A DNA stretch of 64,000 bases from Euptelea pleiosperma (taxonomy: Eukaryota > Streptophyta > Magnoliopsida > Ranunculales > Eupteleaceae), in contig CM068541.1 in NCBI GenBank assembly GCA_035048495.1, positions 5,463,929 through 5,527,928 of the forward strand, in the 5' to 3' direction. This document shows positions 20,284-31,662 of this stretch, one piece after another. The first letter of the stretch is position 1; each line of letters begins with the position of its first letter. The notes beneath the pieces are model-generated. The model had not been told where the DNA came from. It saw only the letters and a program-made list of their open reading frames with translations, and did not search any database. The position numbers were made by a program, and so were the translations under genes.

Positions 20284-22597
20284 ATGGGTTCGGGCTCGAA
20301 TCTTCTTCTTCGAAGGGTTTGTTTGGTGTTCTTGTTTGCATGGGTTGCAAAAGCCAGCAACCCAACTAGAGTTTTCAATGTGTGGAGCTTTGGTGCAGTG
20401 GCGGACGGTAAGACTGATAGCAGTAAGGTGAGTCGTTTACACTTTTCTGCAGTCCTTTAGGCCTTGTTTGGTAGCACTACAAATTGTGGCATTTGCGTGT
20501 GCTTGGTGGCGCAACATCCAACAAATATTTGTATTAGACCAAATCATTTTTTGCCAAAAAGTGATCTAATTTTTGCGGCCAAAAAGTGCTGCAAACAATA
20601 GGCAAATGACTCACATTCCCCTTGGTCTCCCCCAACTACTCTCCCCTCTCCAAGCATGCAAATATTTTCCCAAACAGGATTCCAAGTAGGGCTGCAACTT
20701 GGTCGAGTTGAACCTGATGTTGGGCTCGGGCCTGGATTTTGACAACATGATCAAAATCGGGTTGGACTCGGGCTGAGGTTTTGGGCAACCTGACTTGACT
20801 CGAGTCACGAGCTCGGCAATACACCACTACAAATATAAATGTATATATTTTGTTAACGTTTTTATGTTTCCTAGTCAATTTTTAATGTGGTTTATGTTTG
20901 TAAAGAAAAATTCTTATATGTATTTTCTCGCAATAAAAAAAAATGAGTAATTTCCTAGCCTGACTATCCGATCGGGTTGGGCTCGGGCAGAAAATTCTAG
21001 GCCCAACCTTGGGTTTGTTGGGCTTGAGTTGACAACCTTGAAGATTGGGTTGGGCTCGGGTTGAACTTAAATTAACCATGTAATGTTGTTTGTGTGCAGG
21101 CTTTCATGGGTGCATGGAAAGAGGCATGTTCATGGTGGGGAAGAGCAAGGGTTTTTGTTCCACAAGGGACATACTTGGCGGGTCCAATGTCGTTTCAAGG
21201 TCCATGCAAGGGTTCAATGGTGTTTCAGATTGTAGGGGTGGTGAAGGCACCACAAGGTCTTTCTGCGTTTTATAATTTGAACAGTTGGATTAACTTTGGA
21301 TATATTAATGGATTGACAATCGGTGGTGGTGGAACATTTGATGGCCAAGGAGCTTCGGCTTGGCCTTACAACAACTGCGTCAAGACTGCATATTGCAAGA
21401 CTCTTCCTATCGTAAGTCTTTTTTTTAGGATAATTGTAGTGTCAAAAGGTATGTTCAATAAGAAGTCCGTTGGTTGGGAGTGGGACAGGCCATTATATGA
21501 GCCATGTGGCATGTTTTTAGAGGTTTCTGACCGTATGGATGCTTGGCCTAACCTTAGGTGGACCTACAGACCACAAATTAGCCCGATTAGTGATTGCCAA
21601 GCATGATTTTGGGTACAAAGATCCAACGGTTTTTAAATCACTTATCATGCTTATTTTTGGTATGTAGGTCCAAATGAGAATGTGCCAAATATCCATATGG
21701 TCAGCGTCCTCTAAGTGTGTGCCATGTGGCTTATATTGTGGCTGTCGGCAAAGTTCTACTTGGGTTCATAGGCATTAGGTTTCTTTATTTTGATCAACGG
21801 CCAAGGGGCTCTTACTAATTTGCTCTATTTTCCCTGGGACAGTGCTAAAAACACAAATCTAATCTGCAACCGTTTACAGACTTAAAAGTATGCAAACATT
21901 GTCAGCACTGCTGGATGTCCCTTGAAAACTGTGTTATTTCAATGTTTTCAAAAAAAAAAAAATTATAAAGTAAAAACACGTTTTACAAGGAGCAATCAAT
22001 GGTGGATACAATGTTTGCATAATTCTTCAGCTTGTAACCCGATCTACGAATATCGGATTGATTTGAATTTTTGTGAAGATGATCTCCTCACTATAGAGAC
22101 CATCCTCGCAAAAAATCACCCCATTCCAAGACTTCTAATTTATACATTGGCCTGTGCCAATTTTTGTTGTCAAAAATGTTGTCCCCTGATCCTGACTCAT
22201 ATATATATATATATAGGGTTAGGATCGGGGCACAATATTTTTGACAATAATTTTGGTATACCCACATGGAGATGAATCAATAGCTGATTTTTGGCGAGGA
22301 TGATCTCCTCACTATATAGATCACCCCTATAAAAAATCAGCCCATTCTGAAATTTCTAACCCTATCAAATGTGGTTTTCAAGTTAACGATAAAAATGGAC
22401 GGTCCATAATTTTTCAACTTGTAAACCGATTTAGGAATATCGGAATGATTTGAATTTTTGTGAGGATGATCTCCTCACCATAGAGACCAACCTCACCAAA
22501 AATCATCCCATTCCAAAATTTTTAATTTATATATTGGGCCGCATCAAGTTTTTGTTGTCAAAAATGTTGTATGAAAATGTTGTCCCCCGATCCTGAC

Positions 22598-22632
<35 letters not shown>

Positions 22633-24017
22633 ATCGGGCTCAGGAGCCCCTCTTTTTTGACCCCTCTTGGGAGTAGTGTTCTCGGCCGTGGATTCGGAGA
22701 ATCCAACTGTAGATGATAGTGATGAGTTGGCATCACTTTTTTCACAGTTAACTTTGAGGCCATTTTTAATAGGGTTAGAAGTTTCAATACGGGCTGATTT
22801 TTTTTCTATCCTCATAAAAAATCAGCCATTGAATCATCTCCATGTGGGCCCCACAGGGCGCGTAAAAATCCGTGTCAAAATATCCTTATATTATTTTGTA
22901 TGGTGGTTTTTTTCTCTTCACAGTCCATAAGGTTCGACTTCGTAACCAATGCAATAGTTCGTGGCATAAATTCGGTTGACAGCAAATTCTTCCACATCAA
23001 CATTTATGGGTGCAAGAACATGAAGCTCCAAAACCTTAAAATCTCTGCCCCTGAAGACAGCCCTAACACAGATGGAATCCACATAGGAAGCTCAAGCGGG
23101 ATCAAGATCTCCCGTTCAGTCATAGGCACAGGTGATGACTGCATCTCCCTTGGTCCGGGCAGTTCCAACATCTACATCTCCCGTGTCTTTTGTGGACCGG
23201 GCCATGGTATTAGTGTGGGTAGCCTTGGCAAGTACCCTAATGAAGAAAATGTCATGGGATTAACTGTAAATAACTGTACCCTCAGCGGTACTTCCAACGG
23301 TTTAAGGATCAAAACTTGGGCTCCATCTCCTCCTAGCATTGCTCAGAATTTCACTTTCCAAAATATAATGATGAACAACGTCTACAATCCGATCATCATC
23401 GATCAACAGTACTGCCCGTTTCGATCTTGCAGTCAACAGGTACTTCTGTAAGTTTATCTCATGATTTCTAGGGCTGTCAATGGATAGTCGAAAATTCGAA
23501 TCTGTATTTGAAAATTGGATATTATCAAAAAAATTTAGATATCGGGATACGGATTTTTTTTAAAATTATATATAAATATAACAATTATATTTATTTGATT
23601 TTTAGATTGGATAGTATTTGGATTCAAATACTGATTTGGAATATCTGTCGATATCGAATTGGGTTCGGTGATCAGACATTTTTTTTTTTTTTGGATTTGG
23701 ATTCGGATATTCTTATATTTGATCTGAATAATATCTATTGGCAGCCCTACTGATTTCTTTGATTTTTTGATAATTCTTTTTGTTTTCAGTCTCATTCGCG
23801 TGTACAGATTAGTGATGTTAGCTTTATGAACATATGGGGCACATCCATGTCGAAGCTTGCAGTCAATCTTTTCTGCAGCCCAGGCGTGCCATGTCGCAAC
23901 ATTGAGCTCAAGGACATCTACTTGCGATACAATGGCTTAGGAAGACCCGCGACATCCTCGTGTTCTAACGTCAATGGCGTCGCTTCTGGCAAACAGATGC
24001 CACAACCTTGCCTCTAG
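20284..24017 (+). CDS. Exopolygalacturonase (glycoside hydrolase family 28), four exons
   Basis: Exons by GT-AG rule and frame: 20284-20427, 21100-21411, 22924-23439, 23790-24017; all introns are phase 0 and the protein is 399 aa. Residues 1-25 are a signal peptide (RVCLVFLFAWVAKAS), so the enzyme is secreted. The mature start NPTRVFNVWSFGAVADGKTD is typical of plant PGs. All four GH28 signatures are present: SPNTDGI, GTGDDCISLG (catalytic Asp), CGPGHGISVGSLG (catalytic His) and RIKTW. C-terminal cysteine-rich segments (CSPGVPCRNIELKDIYL, SSCSNVNG) are also there. It would hydrolyse alpha-1,4-galacturonan of pectin in the wall; the sequence is closest to the pollen-type exo-PG group, from memory. 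No lesion in the coding parts. Introns 1, 2 and 3 are loaded with MITEs; intron 2 is about 1.5 kb. Confidence 0.92.
20688..21045. mobile_element. Possible hAT-like MITE in polygalacturonase intron 1
   Basis: TAGGGCTGCAACTTGGTCGA at the left and GGGCTTGAGTTGACAACCTT at the right are imperfect inverted ends; GGGCTCGGGC and GGGTTGGGCTCGGG motifs repeat inside in both orientations. No target duplication seen. Confidence 0.45.
21485..21765. mobile_element. Family-D MITE in polygalacturonase intron 2
   Basis: ATATGAGCCATGTGGCATGT ... CTGACCGTATGGATGCTTGG ... CATATGGTCAGCGTCCTCTA ... GTGCCATGTGGCTTATATTG ... AAAGTTCTACTT. Both CACGTG cores have become CATGTG. The centre is shortened. Confidence 0.75.
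21985..22620. mobile_element. Family-H elements anchored in (TA)n, two adjacent copies
   Basis: A partial copy (to about 22198) and a fuller copy (about 22217-22595) each contain GAGGATGATCTCCTCACTAT or GAGGATGATCTCCTCACCAT, TAGAGACCATCCTC-like and CCATTCCAAAAC-like strings. The fuller copy begins GGTTAGGATCGGGGCACAAT and ends GTTGTCCCCCGATCCTGACC, inverted ends, and has (TA)n at both sides. Insertion into TA microsatellites recalls Micron-type MITEs. A further copy is at 45615-45930. Confidence 0.65.
22632..22895. repeat. GGATCGGG-type element next to (TA)n in intron 2
   Basis: Starts GGATCGGGCTCAGGAGCCCC directly after a (TA)n run of about 40 bp, and holds the hinge AAAAATCAGCCATTGAATCA. 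It shares its outer end with family H but the interior differs. Confidence 0.45.
23469..23749. mobile_element. hAT-type MITE in polygalacturonase intron 3
   Basis: Ends TAGGGCTGTCAATGGATA and TCTATTGGCAGCCCTA are inverted. Flanks ATGATTTC and CTGATTTC match at 7 of 8 positions, the size expected for hAT. The body is rich in GGATAT/ATATCC and ATTCGAAT-like repeats. It makes up most of the 350-bp intron. Confidence 0.8.
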
Positions 24018-24489
24018 TTACTTCTTTGTCTTCTCAGGAATCCTATCTGCAACCCCTGTACCTGCCTAAGCTTAAGCAGCTTGCAAGAAGAATGGGTGGT
24101 GGTGGTGTATAAATTTGTTTGGTAGATCAATTATTGTCTAATGAAAATTGGGTATAGAATTTAGACATTTGAATGGCAAATGCACGTTTCCGTTTCCGGA
24201 TTTTAAATCACATGTTGTTCCTCTAGATCCAGATCATAGTTGGCGGATCCCCGTCTTTTTGAAAAAAATCATTTTCGAAATATTGTAAAAAATTATGAAA
24301 TATTCAACAATCCCAAACAAACCCGTAATTTTAGTTTTTTTCTCAAAAAAATTCGTGAAGAAAAACTCACTATTATCTTTTTACAATTAAAAAATATTTC
24401 TTCTATACTATTATAAAGCAACAACCGGGGTTGCCACCCATGTGACACAATTAAAACCTTCCCATGTCCCTTCACAGTTCCTCATCAAT

Positions 24490-24812
24490 GAGGGACAATA
24501 GTATAAGCCACGTGCCACACACTTAGAGATCACTGACCTTATGGATGTTTGTCCTATTCCTAGGTGGACCTATACACCAAATATCAGTCTGATTAGTGAT
24601 TTCAAACCTTTGGATCTGAGTACCTCAAATAATGCTTACAATCTATGGTTACAAATCAACCCATGAAAACAACTCCAATCAAATTCTGAAAAACCACTAA
24701 TCTAATCAGGCTGATTCTTTGCATATAGGACCACCTAGAGATGGGCCAAACATCTATACGGTCAGTGATCTCCATGAGTGTGCCACGTGTAAGGTGTACA
24801 TCGTTCCCCTAG
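24490..24812. mobile_element. Family-D MITE downstream of the polygalacturonase
   Basis: GAGGGACAATAGTATAAGCC, ACGTGCCACACACTTAGAG and CTTATGGATGTTTGTCCTAT on the left; GGGCCAAACATCTATACGGT and GTGTGCCACGTGTAAGGTG ending CATCGTTCCCCT on the right. Body order as in other D copies. Confidence 0.7.
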
Positions 24813-27029
24813 TATATTAATATATGTTACCGATTTTATGTTTATAAAAATATTTTAGAAAGAATGAAAAGATTAATACACTTGAGACCTTGCGCATTGA
24901 GAAATATGTTTTCATACTCCAAACTAATGATGGTCCTCGAGATTTACACAAACTTAGAGACCATCCAACGGTTTAGACATCCTCAAGGATGATACTATCA
25001 TTTTCTATTTTACATAGTAGGGTATGGGATGAGCTAGGACGAATCCAGATGTCAATTATCAGACAAATGGCCCAAATTTGCTACATCAATTTCCCATGGA
25101 TGATCACAGGGTGGTCTCTGAACTTCTCATTCACTTTGGTTTTGCCATGTTTCCGACCGAAACTATCGAACTTCTCCTTCTCGCCAAGTTTCAGACCAAA
25201 ACCACCAAAACTACAGAAACGAAACTCACAGCTTTGAACTGTGTGGGACTGATCAAAAGTGCATCTCACCCATACCAGATCCCACTTGAGAAAATCAACA
25301 TCTAGATGTATGACCCATTAAATAGTGGGTACCAAATGACTTTTTAAGTCCCATGGATGATCATAGGGTGATGTTTAGTAAGGATTTTTGAATTTGCAAA
25401 TGACCAATTTACACGAGCCATAACAAATAGCGTTGGGGTCAGGCCTTGAACAGCCCAGTAGATGGACATGCTGCTGCTTCTAAACCATCACCAACCAGCA
25501 TTTACAGAGCAAAAGGCAACATAACACAAGCTATTGAGTGAATTGGACAGCATAAACATTGTCTCATTTCAAACCTGAAATTTTCTTCATGAAAAGATAT
25601 CTGCCAACCAACCTATCAAAAAGATATTTGCCAACCAAACAAACCACAGCGGAAGTGACAGCGGACGCGACGGTATGGAACTCAAAGGCCAAGGCACTGC
25701 AGTATCACCAACCATGTGCCGGACCAAACAAACCCAAATCTTGTGCTGCAAGTGGGTGCAATCCATACTCTAGTAACCATTCTATATCAAGCTCAGGTTC
25801 ACTGCGAAAAGCAGAATTGAGAAACAGAAAACCAAAATCAATCATGTAGATATAAATGGCAGTAATAACAAAAATTATTTAAATAATGCTAAAAAAACAT
25901 TAAGCGGAAAAACTTAACTGTGAAGGAATTGGATATAAGGTTCTATACCATCTTCCATGAGTAACGCTGCCACTGGGCCTCCTGAAATGAACACACTATG
26001 TAGAATAAGAAGCTGCAGAAGCTCAACACATTACCCTTATTTGAAAATTCAAATTAATATAAGAGTTAGTTCAATGACATTAGAAACAGAGTAACAAACC
26101 CCAAAATTCGAAAAAAGAAAAAATGAAGTCAAAATTCAGTACAAGTTAGTAGGGAAAAGATCCCCTCATTCAAGAAATAGAGAACTGGAGAATAGAAGAT
26201 TAGAAATCCAGAGAGGCACAAAAGCATGCATCACGAGAAGCATGAAATGACAAGAGAAACTATTGGGATAGGGAAATTCATATGATTTACATATCAAAAT
26301 AAATAAATAAAGAAACAAAACAAAGTAACATAGTTCCGTATTTGTATTACTATTTTACTTTTCTATTCATTTCTTTCTTCTTTCTTTTCTTTTTATCCTT
26401 TTTGATAAGCATATTTTTATTACTTTCATACAGCCTAGCCCAAAAGGAACCTCAATAAACAGAAGGTAAAAGGCTATGTTATGGCTGTTAACTAAGGAAG
26501 CTAGACCTTGAAATAACACATGTTTCCAGAAGACCAAACCATCTTCGGCTGACAGCCAAACACCTCATAATCTGAACAGTTAAATTCATTGGGCAATAAT
26601 GCATTGGGTAAAGCCATCTAGCAAGAGTGTTTAACTACAAGACGGAACAGATCTGTTGTAGATGGAAGACAACAGATTAGCAAGCTCTCTAAAGCCCTCC
26701 ACTTTGACCCAGTTTCATCCCAAACGCAATATTTTCAAGCATCCTCTCTTAACTTTAGCAGCTTAGAGGATTAACAATTCCAGTATTGTTCAGCAATCGA
26801 CATCATATAGATGATTAAGAACAATGATTGGGATAACCATACCGTCCATCTCTATTATACAGTAATTCTTGATAGGCACAGGAAGTAGGAGACCCAGGAG
26901 CAATAGGTCCACCAACAGGATTGTACATAGCAATTTTCCCAGGATCCAAAATCTTAAAGCCCTACCTTCAAAGACAAACAATCCTCTAATGGCATGAATA
27001 TTAAATACCAACAAAGCTGTGGGTATAGC
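24813..27029. other. No gene seen; start of segment S1
   Basis: Short ORFs without recognisable motifs. From about 25740 (GCAAGTGGGTGCAATCCATA) the sequence is related to 37880 onward and, further on, to 58708 onward, i.e. the non-coding 3' flank shared by three F-box genes. It may contain long 3' UTR or a degraded gene; nothing specific was identified. Confidence 0.45.
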
Positions 27030-27550
27030 CAATGCTTTAAAAGGCGCGCCTTGAGGTGTACGCAGTACGCTGCGAGGTGAGGCACCCATTATGTGCTTTG
27101 AGGCAAACCTCAACTAGATTTTCTAAGGCTTAAGCTTCATCTAGTTGAGGCGTAAACATAAGGCATGAGGCGTAAATGCGCAGTCGAGGCATCACCCTTG
27201 ATTGTGCGCGATAATGGTTGGGCTAAAGATGAAAAAATTCGTTTTTTGTTTTTATTTTTTTGTTTTCCCCAAAATACCACCCCTAATGATTTTTAGGTCA
27301 TAATTGACCTAAGAATAGATGGTTTTTACCATCTTCCTCTTATTTTTGAGAAATCTAAACCCTAACCTACTTTGCCATCGTTTTCACAAGAAAAAAAATG
27401 TCATAGTTCACTCATTTCTAATCCTATTTCAATTCTGTTGCTTCCTATGGTTTTCTTGCAACAAAACGATCAAATACACATGATTATGCAAAGGTTTATT
27501 CCACTTTGAGGTAAGGCTTGAGTGAGTTCATTTGACAAAAGTAATAGATA

Positions 27551-27946
27551 TTTATCTCATAGCCCATGATCCTAGCCCTCGGTCGAACCCTCCTTTGTGG
27601 GTGCCATTTCACACGGGCCATCCCACCCCGAGTGTGCCCCATATACGTAGGCCGCCCCACTCGAGCCCAATGTGAAAATGCCCTGCATTAATCACCCCCG
27701 GTGAGTATTCTCGAACACGAGACCTCCCGCTCTGATACCACTTTGATGCAGGACATTTAACCAGTACTCCCCAAAAGCCGCGATTGTTGGTAGCGTGAGA
27801 TTAAATTCCTTTATCTCATAGCCCATGATCCAGGCCCTCGGTCGAACCCTCCTTCATGGTCCCATTTCACACGGGCCATCCCACCCTGAGTGTGCCCCAT
27901 ATACACAGGCTGCCCCACTCGAGCCCGGTGTGAAAATGCCCCTGCA
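27551..27946 (-). mobile_element. TRIM-type LTR element (one LTR, PBS, truncated second LTR)
   Basis: Two direct repeats containing ATAGCCCATGATCC, CACACGGGCCATCCCACCC and GAGTGTGCCCCATATAC lie at about 27551-27687 and 27744-27946. Between them, on the minus strand, is TGGTATCAGAGC (27729-27740), the primer-binding site for initiator tRNA-Met, 3 nt after the CA end of the 5' LTR. LTRs start TGCAGGG. The internal region is only about 55 bp, so it is a TRIM. The 3' LTR lacks its last 60 bp or so. Confidence 0.75.
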
Positions 27947-28560
27947 TTATCTAGCCTCCTACTACTCTCTTTAGAAGTGAGAACCTCTTCATTCTCTTTC
28001 CTGTCAAATTGAGCAATCTCCTCAATGATAGATTTCATCTTCTAATCAACCCTCCCAATTTCTTCATGATTCCATCTAATATTCTCTTTCAAGGCTTTAA
28101 GTTTTCTATGAAAGACAAAACCTGCCCTACCCTTAAAATATCAGGAATTCCGCCAAGCCCCCACATTCTCTAAGAATTCTGGAATAAGCAACCACGTGTT
28201 CTCGAATTTGAATGGAGACAGAAGCCTTCAAACACCCACACAGTGGTAGAACATGATCAGAAGCTGACCTCGGAAGAAATGAAAGGGCTACTGTGGGAAA
28301 ATGCTCCTTCAATTCTATAGACACCAAGAATAGGTCAAGTTTGCAAAGAGTAGGATTATCTTTTTTCTTTTTTTTATAGGTAAGCCTATTTTTTAAGGAG
28401 ATCAGTAACTTGGTGAAGGCGGGTTTTGAACCCAGGTCTATGGTATCATCACCCACAAACTTTACCAACTGAGCAAGCTGGCACCTTCAAGAGTAGGATT
28501 ATCTTGGTTATTAGACCAAGTAAGAAAAAGAGGAGGTCGAGGAGACCTCCTCGAGGCTAA
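27947..28560 (-). mobile_element. LINE fragment b (endonuclease end and following region)
   Basis: Minus-strand frames show KLDLFLVSIELKEHFPTVAL and LPRSASDHVLP, the C-terminal part of the LINE apurinic-type endonuclease, and downstream EEIGRV ... KSIIEEIAQFDRKENEEVLT, typical of the stretch between endonuclease and reverse transcriptase. It is interrupted by a SINE (28363-28488) and ends where a TRIM has inserted (SRRLDN then LTR). Many frameshifts. Confidence 0.75.
28363..28488 (-). mobile_element. tRNA-derived SINE with 17-bp target duplication
   Basis: On the minus strand: CCAGCTTGCTCAGTTGGTAA (box A), then GACCTGGGTTCAAAACCCGC (box B), an AT-rich body and an A-rich tail. It is bracketed by AAGAGTAGGATTATCTT at 28346-28362 and 28489-28505, a perfect 17-bp target duplication. 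It sits inside LINE fragment b. Confidence 0.85.
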
Positions 28561-28564
28561 AGAA

Positions 28565-30640
28565 CAAACTAATGTGCATCTCTATTATAAAGAAGGTCCC
28601 ATTGGCATATGAAATCTTCGAAGAACAATCCTCGAGATTTCCGGAAAACTTTGAACCAAAGAAGAGCAATCCTTTGATGTTCAAAATAATATTATCCACT
28701 GAGTCTTCTTTACCATCAAAGATCCTACAGTTGCATTCCTCCAAAGACTCCAGTAGATGGCAAAAGGGAGTAATCTCCATAAAATACGGCCTCTCCAGAT
28801 AGTGCAACCATACAACGAATGGACTACTCTTTTCTTTTATAAGTATACGATCAAACTACTCTTCCAACCCAACCGAAATCCGAAATCCGAAATCCAAAAC
28901 CCTATCTTTCCTCACTATCGCCTTCCTGTAGAGACTGTCTACCTCCACTCTAAACCTCCACAACCATTTGCCCAATAGTGCCTCATTCATGACACCAATG
29001 TTCTTGATCCCTAAGCCCCCTTGAGACTTAACATTGCACACTGTCTTCTAATCTACCAAATAGAATTTGGTAGTCTCAACTTTTATCATTTCATAAGAAA
29101 TCCCTCATGAACTTCTCCAAAATATACCCAATGCCCTTACGAATGGAGAAACCTGGACTTCCAAGAAGCTAACATTTTCCCAAAAATCTCTCAATCAAGG
29201 GATCCCAAATAGCCTTAAGATCTGTAGCTTGCCCCCTAGGGGGAAACCCAAATATGAAGTAGGGAAGCTACCAAGACCATATCCCAGAATACCTACCAAG
29301 CTAGCTAAGTTCACTTCCCCCACTCCAAACACCTTGCTTTTCTCCCGATTTACGTGTAAATTCCCGAATCCCTAACAACTCTTTTAACTGCCGCTCTTCT
29401 ATCCAAAGTGCCCAAACCTCTAACATTCCAAGAGAGGATTTTAATTTTCACCACAAAATTTTTTCATCCTCCCCATCCTACGACCATCTTCCAGTGAAAC
29501 CTCTCCACATGTCAATAAGCATGCCAACCTTTCCAACTCCTTAGCTAATTTTAGATTACTATCCCCTCTTGAGAAAGCTGAGGAAGGGGACTTCTCAATG
29601 ACAACCGGACACAACTTGCTCACATATCTCCTCCAGGATACTAGCGGATATGCTTATGGCTTTCTCCTCCACTAGACCCAAATCAAAATGCACACTACAA
29701 AGGGTGTCGCATCCGTATCAAGCAAGTTCTCCTTGCCTATCACACCATCAACCCTACAAAAATTCCCACCACCACCACTAATGGACAAATGGTCTTTGCA
29801 CCCTATTCCCACCCGATCTCACACTAGCGTGTCCCCAATAGACCGCATCGAAACTAGTTCCCATTCATCCCTTTGACTGGCTGATGTGGCGACCAATTCC
29901 CTGTGGCTTCCCACTCCTCTACACTCTAAATGGCTCCTTACAAACGTCCGAAGAAAAGGAGCCACCATACAGCCCTTCCAAGATAGACCAAGAAAATTTC
30001 CTATGTCAAGAATGCTAGATAATTGTAGAAGAATAAGACTCCATAGGAGCTTTTAAGAAAGACGAAGGGCTCAACAACCTAATACTCTTAACTCTTCAGA
30101 CAGAACATGTGCTATCCCCCCTGCATGTGCTCAACAATCAACATCCATGGCCTTGTTAACAGTTGCCTCTAGCAGATGTTGGGTGACACGGGAGCTTCAG
30201 CTTCTAAGGCAGAGAAAGGCTCTTATCAAACTCTAGTATAGGGTCGATTACCTATTGTATAGGATCCGAATTGGCCACCTCGAGAGAACAAACGACCTCC
30301 TTGGTTCTATGAAAAGAAACATTGCTATCCCATTCCTTGCACTACCTTAGAGACACTGTATACCAAACCAGAAGTGCCTTCTAGATTTGTGGGGAAGATA
30401 GTAGTAGAAGACAAAAAGTCTACCATAGAAGAAATGGACAAATAACAAAAAGCATGTTGCTTACCTTTGGGGGATGAGGTTGGGAAAACTTTCCATTGGG
30501 AGAGATCTTTCAAAGGAAGCTCATCCCTCATCACTAAACCCTCCTCACCACCACTTGATTTATGCCACATCACACTTCCAAATCTCAAGAAGGGTCCAAA
30601 TCCAACCTCGTAAGGAGAATGGATTCGTTGGCTCAACCCG
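28565..30640 (-). mobile_element. LINE fragment a with internal deletion
   Basis: Reading the minus strand: KIKILSWNVRGLGTLDRR (start of the endonuclease, about 29455), then without the rest of the endonuclease the late reverse-transcriptase piece YLGFPPRG ... KAIWDPLIERF (about 29250), then QGGLGIKNIGVMNEALLGKW (29000), the zf-RVT region, and RIFDGKEDSVDNIILNIK (28720), the usual LINE C-terminus. Thus most endonuclease and RT coding is deleted. 29470-30640 precedes the endonuclease and may be ORF1-derived; no domain was recognised there. Confidence 0.7.
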
Positions 30641-30885
30641 GTAAACTAGTTGCTAACTTATTATCTTTGTTTTATGAATTGAGACCTAGTTTATGAGCTT
30701 GTTATTTTATTTTTTCTATTTTTTATTTCTATGGTTGATTCATTTTTTTAAAAAAATTCTTCTGATTTTTATAGGATTTTTAGAGCATTTTATTTATTTT
30801 TAAAATTGTGACTTATGCATTGTTTCACACCTCGCTTCACAAAGGCATACCGCCTCATACATGCCTTGAGCTTTTTAAAACACCG

Positions 30886-31662
30886 GGTATGGCCAAACAG
30901 TATGAATTGTGGATGGAGCATGGAGGAATCACCATAGTGAAATACATTCTGTGAGGCAAAGCAAAGATTGCAACAATTCCTCTAACGAGTAACGAGATCA
31001 GAAAAACCATTTGAGAACACTAGGCTTGGCAATAATACGGCTCTAGCAAGGGAACAAAAGCAAATGCTCGATATTGAAATGGGCTTGTTAATTCCAGTGG
31101 ATCGGCAAACGTTTACCAGAATATCATGAACCAATTGAGAGTTACCTGGATAAAAAACACACAACAACCACTAAGGAAGCACAGATGACTAAAGGGACTA
31201 GTGTCAGAGGGAGAAGATCCAATTTGGAGTCACAATGTAATACTTCTAAATACACAACTGTCTTCAACAAAATATTAATTTGAGGTTGGTATTTGGTAAT
31301 TATGCCGATGTTCTCATTCACCATTGCAATAAGAAAGCCTCCCAAGAACAATCATTGTTAAAGAAGGTAATGAAAAGATAAAGAGACTGAAAGTCTTTCA
31401 TAATTTTGGAATGCTTTGCAAGCACACCAGGAAATCCAACACAGATTATAGATCAAAAGTGTTAACAGACGAAAGAAGCAAAAATGCTTGAAAATACCAA
31501 TGAATAATTTGCAAGCAGATCAAACTATTAGTATCTTCTCAAATAAAAAGCACATAACACGCCAAGGAGGAAAAAAAATGTGACACTGAAAACACATAAA
31601 ATTGAGGTCTATAGAGTAAATGATATGTACAGAAAGGAATATAGGATAAAATAATTTTTCCA
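30886..31662. other. 3' flank of the F-box gene at 31663
   Basis: Sequence such as TCTTCAACAAAATATTAATTTG (in part) recurs in the 3' flanks of the other two S-segment genes (about 40330 and 60700). No gene seen. Confidence 0.5.

Larger units (their letters stand above)
27030..30885. mobile_element. Large hAT-like element containing other transposons
   Basis: Left end CAATGCTTTAAAAGGCGCGC and right end (read inward on the minus strand) CGGTGTTTTAAAAAGCTCAA are similar, as are the subterminal GAGGC-rich tracts. The element is flanked by GGTATAGC and GGTATGGC (7 of 8 identical), the hAT duplication size. Its GAGGCGTAAA/AAGGCAT end repeats relate it to 58917-59745. No transposase was found inside; the interior is LINE, SINE and TRIM sequence. 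Limits rest on the flanking repeat and ends. Confidence 0.65.

Noticed and set aside
23508..23795. 81- and 86-aa ORFs in polygalacturonase intron 3
   Set aside because: They fall within the hAT MITE at 23469-23749 and are low-complexity Ile/Tyr/Asn-rich.
27541..27946. CRISPR-like or tandem satellite pair
   Set aside because: Two copies only, with a TGGTATCAGAGC primer-binding site between them: an LTR (TRIM) structure in a plant genome.
28430..28488. tRNA gene on the minus strand
   Set aside because: Box A and box B are present, but the acceptor stem does not pair and a 17-bp target duplication and A-rich tail show a SINE.
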